Below are positions 61,501-64,000 of a stretch of DNA of 64,000 nucleotides, one piece after another. A program made the translations under genes and the position numbers. Origin of the DNA: Bradyrhizobium mercantei (GTDB lineage Bacteria; Pseudomonadota; Alphaproteobacteria; Rhizobiales; Xanthobacteraceae); NCBI RefSeq assembly GCF_001982635.1, contig NZ_MKFI01000010.1, positions 1 to 64,000 on the forward strand, read 5' to 3'. The notes below the pieces were generated by a model. The model saw only the letters and a program-made list of their open reading frames with translations, made no database searches and was not told where the DNA came from. The stretch's first letter is position 1. Each line of letters starts with the position of its first letter.

Positions 61501-64000
61501 TCCTCGACGGGCAGATCGACGGCTACGGGGTGAACGGTGGCGGCAAGCTCGTGATCGGCAGCGGCCCGGCGATCGTGATCGGGGGCAAGGCCCTGGCGAC
61601 CGATGGCGTGCTGGGGGCCGGCGAGAAGGCGCCGGTCCCGCTGCTGCTCGCGGAACAGATCATCATCCCGGCCGGCGGACGCGTTCCGTTCGATTACAAC
61701 GAGACCATTACCAGTCTCGCACCAGGAGACTTCGCCGCGGTCGCCGTGAAGATGAACGCGAGCAGGGAAAACCCGCTGACGGTGGGGCCGAGCGGCTGGA
61801 CCGTTCCGGCCGGTACGATCTATTACGATGTCAATTATATGCCCTATGCCGGTGGCACGCGTATCGCGCCGGGCACCAGGATATTTCCCGGAGACCAGGC
61901 CAAGCTCCCGGCGGGCTTCACCTTCACGGCCGGCGAGTTTCCGAACGGCATCCCGCTTGCGGCGACCCAAATCACCTTCGCAGCCGGCGACATTGCGCCG
62001 GTTCAGCTGCGCTTCGCCGTCGGCACGACGATCCCGGCCGGCACCGTCGCCTCTCGCGCCTTTGCGGTCGCCGCGCTGACCGAGCTCGGCACCGGTCTCT
62101 TCCAGACCGGATTCTCGAGCTACGACATCAATGGTCATCAGGGGCTTCTGGTGGTCGATCACGCCGCGATCGATGTCACCGTGCCGGTGTATCGCTTCGG
62201 CACGGCGGCCTTCACGGCGCCAACGGGGTCCGATCCGACTTCGGCCCTGCAGCTCTGGCTTCCGCCGGTCAACCTGGAGGACCCGGTCAACGGCCGCATG
62301 ACGCGCCGCGCCGGCGCCGACCTCGTGCTGCAGTCGAACCTCGATCAGTCGAGAGGCATGATCGCGATTGGCACCAACGCGACCATCACGGTTGATCCCG
62401 GACATGCGATCGCCTTGCGAAGCCCGGGCCAGATCAATATCGACGGCCGCCTGACCGCTGCCGGCGGCCGGATCGATGTCCTTCAGAACGGCAGTCCCGG
62501 TGATCCCTATATCGGGGCGCGATCGATCTGGCTCGCCGACAATGCCGTGCTCGACGTCGCGGGGCAAAGCGCCGTGGCGATCGATCGCTCCGGTCGGCGC
62601 TATGGCTTCGCGGACGCCGGTGGCAGCATCACGCTCGGCGACGACAGCGAGGCTCCCGGCGCGGTCGCACCGGCCGGCAACGGCTTTGTCATCCTGCGGC
62701 CCGGCGCGCGTCTCGACGCCTCCGGCGCCAGTGCGGTCATCGATGTGGTCGATGCCGGGTCCGGTTCGAACTCCGTGCATCCGGTCACGCTCGCAGGCGC
62801 AGGCGGCAGCATCGCCATCAGTGCGTTGAGCGGCTTCTATCTTGATGGCACCATGACGGCACGCGCCGGCGGCGAAGGTGCTGCCGGCGGCACGCTGTCG
62901 CTGGCCCTGGTGACCCCGAGCTACGCCAATCCGCTCGGTCGGCCGGCTCCGAACGAGGTGCGCAAGTTCCGTATCCTGGAGGTCGCGGAGCAGGCGGGCG
63001 CAAGCGGCCTAGCGCCGGATCTGGTGTGGGGTGCGCGTGACCCGGCCCTGCAGTTCGGGCACGGCCGTATCGGCGCCGACCAGGTCGCGGACGGCGGCTT
63101 CGCCAACCTTCGCCTCTACTCGGAGACCATCGCATTCGACTGCGACGTCCAGCTCGCGTTGCCGCAGAGCCTCAGGATTTACGGCAATCTCGTCGCCAAG
63201 GGAGGCAACGAACGGATCGGCCTCGCCGCGCCCTACGTCTCATTCGGAAGCGTCTCGTTCTCGCCGGGCGAAGGGGCGTTCGAGCCCCGTCCGGGCAGCG
63301 TCACCGGCGACAGGCAACCCGGCTTCGGTACGGTGCCGAGCACTCAGCCGGCCAAGACGGGCACCGCGCAGCTGACGGTGAATGCCGATCTCGTCGATCT
63401 CGCCGGCTCTTTCGAGCCGCTCAACAGGGCGCTCACGCAGGCGGACGGCTCGACACCGGTGCTGACCAGCATCGCCGGCATCGATCAGGTCCGCGTGGTG
63501 AGCCGAGGCGACATCCGGGTCACCGGCAACACCTACGGCTCCCGTACGCTCGAGCTCGACGCCGCGCAGATCTATCCGGTCAGCAATGCCAAGGTGTTCC
63601 TCGCGGCGAGCGAGCTCGTGCGGTTCGGCCGCACCACGTCAGATGCGCCGGCGCTGCCGTTCTCGGTGTTCAGCCGGCTCACGGTCTACGGCAAGACGAT
63701 CGAGCAGGGCGGCATCGTGCGTGCGCCGCTCGGAACGATTGTTCTCGGCGGCCCGGCATTGGACGCAAAGAAGCTGGTCGGCGTCGAGCAGCTCGACCTG
63801 CTGCCCGGCAGCATCACGTCGGTGAGCGCCGCGGGGCTCGCGATGCCGTATGGCGGCACCGTCGACGGCATCGTCTACAATTACAACGGAACCGCAGTGA
63901 CGCAGGCGCTGAATGGCGTCGACGGGTATGGCCAGGTCGTGGGTGGCATCAGCCTGTCTGGCCCCGCGGTGACGGTGGCCAGCGGTGCGCTGCTCGATCT
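58566..64000 (+). CDS. filamentous haemagglutinin-like TpsA adhesin (5' part)
   Basis: More than 1811 residues in one frame from the ATG at 58566 (AGGA upstream), running off the window. It has an extended signal peptide (RALLAGTSVLALMLAGIGGA), an Ala/Gln-rich region, and then a TPS secretion domain: NWQTFNVGSQTTVNFNQQAN, SQILGRVNAPGQVLVINQSG, IIFGGASQINVGSMVAST. After that come beta-helix repeats rich in G, S, T and V. TpsA proteins are exported by a TpsB barrel; its gene is not in view. It lies just after the sigma/FecR genes, so it is a likely target of that signalling system. Confidence 0.9.
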   Translation, partial: MPHRQSARSRARRRSVTVSSRSIFVGQGQRRALLAGTSVLALMLAGIGGAAARPFGSGAGGGAMSAPAIASDAATAAAQQATEAAKQSQGALTRATQAIQALQAAQAAARGAAASVQRSSSLPQVVVPNGLAAGGLQVAPGAVPGSSLWKGADLPVQSASGGQTTVTINQTAPQALLNWQTFNVGSQTTVNFNQQANSWTAFNRVVGNAGPSQILGRVNAPGQVLVINQSGIIFGGASQINVGSMVASTAGITDQKFLANGIYSTQSGSNYLPSFSGAGGKIVVEAGALITTSAPTSVTSGGGFVALLGSAVDNAGSITTPKGQALLAAGDDFILRPGLGTTANQVSTTRGSEVAPIIRAGSASGAVGNTGLILAQQGDITLAGHAITQNGVLVSTTSVNQRGTIHLLNSTSDAGGTVTLAAGSLTTILPELDSAETALNSQRDALIADSATQNAVRATQNLGQFDNLSRLADREDRSRVEIVTGGLVDFQNGSLTLAPGGQVAVSAGKRVFAETGAVIDVSGVRDVLLPMSANAIKVNIQGNELRDSPQNRDGGALINKNVWIDARDLTLVPAGTGGYASDRYYTAGGLLEVGGYLNNSGHKIGEWAAVGGDVTLSAPEVVAQQGSIFNVSGGSVQYQGGYLPQTYLLGRDGRSYNINDAPSDLTYATVASGFVVNHKHWNVVEVYLSPFGRSNMRWEDGYTIGRDAGRLTLSTPTSVFEGAILADVVDGQRQIAARPANVTDGYKLTQNTAPLAGALQLGLYDARGLVNAATTDVKFGNLASISAGLDPAAAIPLDRVNTGWFDAATINASGLGGLSVAAKRSISTEAPLTFARGAQVELIAPVVDIKADVTARSGSVSVTNILRPDAAALTPIVLTTPDGLAQLNLHAGATIDVRGLWTNALSSPDDLSGLAFVNGGSVSFNSTQGVTLASGSSIDVSSGAAVPLNGKTRGGKGGDVTLVADDRSVGGPTAGGRLVLDGQIDGYGVNGGGKLVIGSGPAIVIGGKALATDGVLGAGEKAPVPLLLAEQIIIPAGGRVPFDYNETITSLAPGDFAAVAVKMNASRENPLTVGPSGWTVPAGTIYYDVNYMPYAGGTRIAPGTRIFPGDQAKLPAGFTFTAGEFPNGIPLAATQITFAAGDIAPVQLRFAVGTTIPAGTVASRAFAVAALTELGTGLFQTGFSSYDINGHQGLLVVDHAAIDVTVPVYRFGTAAFTAPTGSDPTSALQLWLPPVNLEDPVNGRMTRRAGADLVLQSNLDQSRGMIAIGTNATITVDPGHAIALRSPGQINIDGRLTAAGGRIDVLQNGSPGDPYIGARSIWLADNAVLDVAGQSAVAIDRSGRRYGFADAGGSITLGDDSEAPGAVAPAGNGFVILRPGARLDASGASAVIDVVDAGSGSNSVHPVTLAGAGGSIAISALSGFYLDGTMTARAGGEGAAGGTLSLALVTPSYANPLGRPAPNEVRKFRILEVAEQAGASGLAPDLVWGARDPALQFGHGRIGADQVADGGFANLRLYSETIAFDCDVQLALPQSLRIYGNLVAKGGNERIGLAAPYVSFGSVSFSPGEGAFEPRPGSVTGDRQPGFGTVPSTQPAKTGTAQLTVNADLVDLAGSFEPLNRALTQADGSTPVLTSIAGIDQVRVVSRGDIRVTGNTYGSRTLELDAAQIYPVSNAKVFLAASELVRFGRTTSDAPALPFSVFSRLTVYGKTIEQGGIVRAPLGTIVLGGPALDAKKLVGVEQLDLLPGSITSVSAAGLAMPYGGTVDGIVYNYNGTAVTQALNGVDGYGQVVGGISLSGPAVTVASGALLD

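Noticed and set aside
59295..62780. Long minus-strand ORFs (436 and 623 codons)
   Set aside because: They are antisense to the TpsA adhesin, whose TPS domain and beta-helix repeats are clear on the plus strand.
1..64000. CRISPR array
   Set aside because: No series of regularly spaced direct repeats was seen. The only tandem repeat is the single 28-bp duplication at 1-56.

Overview
The window is high-GC DNA from an alphaproteobacterium, most likely Bradyrhizobium or a close relative. This is inferred from protein style (DUF2927 lipoprotein, YkuD transpeptidase, ECF sigma/FecR with a two-partner-secretion adhesin), the GTTC-N7-GTTC SOS operator, and rhizobial-type IS66, IS630 and IS5 elements. 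Species cannot be fixed from the window alone.

Layout. 1-6.3 kb is ordinary chromosome: an IS5-type transposase tail, a DUF2927 lipoprotein, an L,D-transpeptidase, a TPP-dependent acetolactate-synthase-like enzyme and several small membrane or secreted proteins. At 6.4 kb there is a 3' fragment of a tRNA-Val(CAC) gene followed by a complete tyrosine recombinase and an excisionase-like HTH protein. At 8.7 kb a second tRNA 3' end (serine-type) is followed by a frameshifted integrase. The same 17-bp tRNA-derived sequence recurs at 47.24 kb in direct orientation. About 38.5 kb of mosaic accessory DNA lies between the two copies, although a normal-looking purB sits inside it.

Accessory cargo, left to right: a decayed array of paralogous small genes (10-12.6 kb); a secreted DNase II homologue; a divergent tRNA-Asn-like gene whose 3' end overlaps a SIR2-TPR NADase-type defence gene; integrase relics, an IS630 relic and an HNH nuclease (16-21 kb); an FAD oxidoreductase overlapping a degenerate trypsin-like protein (22-24.3 kb); a SLOG-HisRS-HisRS operon divergent from a 1029-residue HTH/TPR-type protein (24.5-31.6 kb); purB; an SOS-box-controlled DUF5131 (three-Cys motif) and TcmP pair (33.5-35.8 kb); a tri-domain exonuclease/DUF429/kinase protein overlapping a PurZ-like adenylosuccinate synthetase (36.1-39.1 kb); two membrane-anchored dCTP-deaminase-like proteins and two RlmJ-type methyltransferase-fold proteins (39-43.8 kb); and an IS66 element with a coupled fourth ORF (44.1-46.9 kb). 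A common theme is nucleotides: NAD (SIR2), nucleotide sensing (SLOG), aminoacyl-adenylate chemistry (HisRS), a purine-nucleotide synthetase (PurZ-like), a nucleotide kinase and dCTP-deaminase folds. This suggests an anti-phage island acting on nucleotide pools or signals.

47-54.2 kb holds a secreted metalloprotease/lipoprotein operon and many gene fragments (NACHT tail, NDH-2-like tail, UMF1 transporter tail). From 54.7 kb the DNA again looks like conventional chromosome: a GH13 glycosidase, then an STN/TonB-like protein, ECF sigma factor, FecR-type anti-sigma regulator and the first 1.8 thousand residues of a filamentous-haemagglutinin-like adhesin that runs off the window.

The two best candidates for an undescribed system are the SLOG-HisRS-HisRS operon with its divergent giant partner, and the exonuclease-DUF429-kinase/PurZ-like pair with the neighbouring membrane dCTP-deaminase-like proteins. 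All functional proposals are inferences from motifs read by eye.
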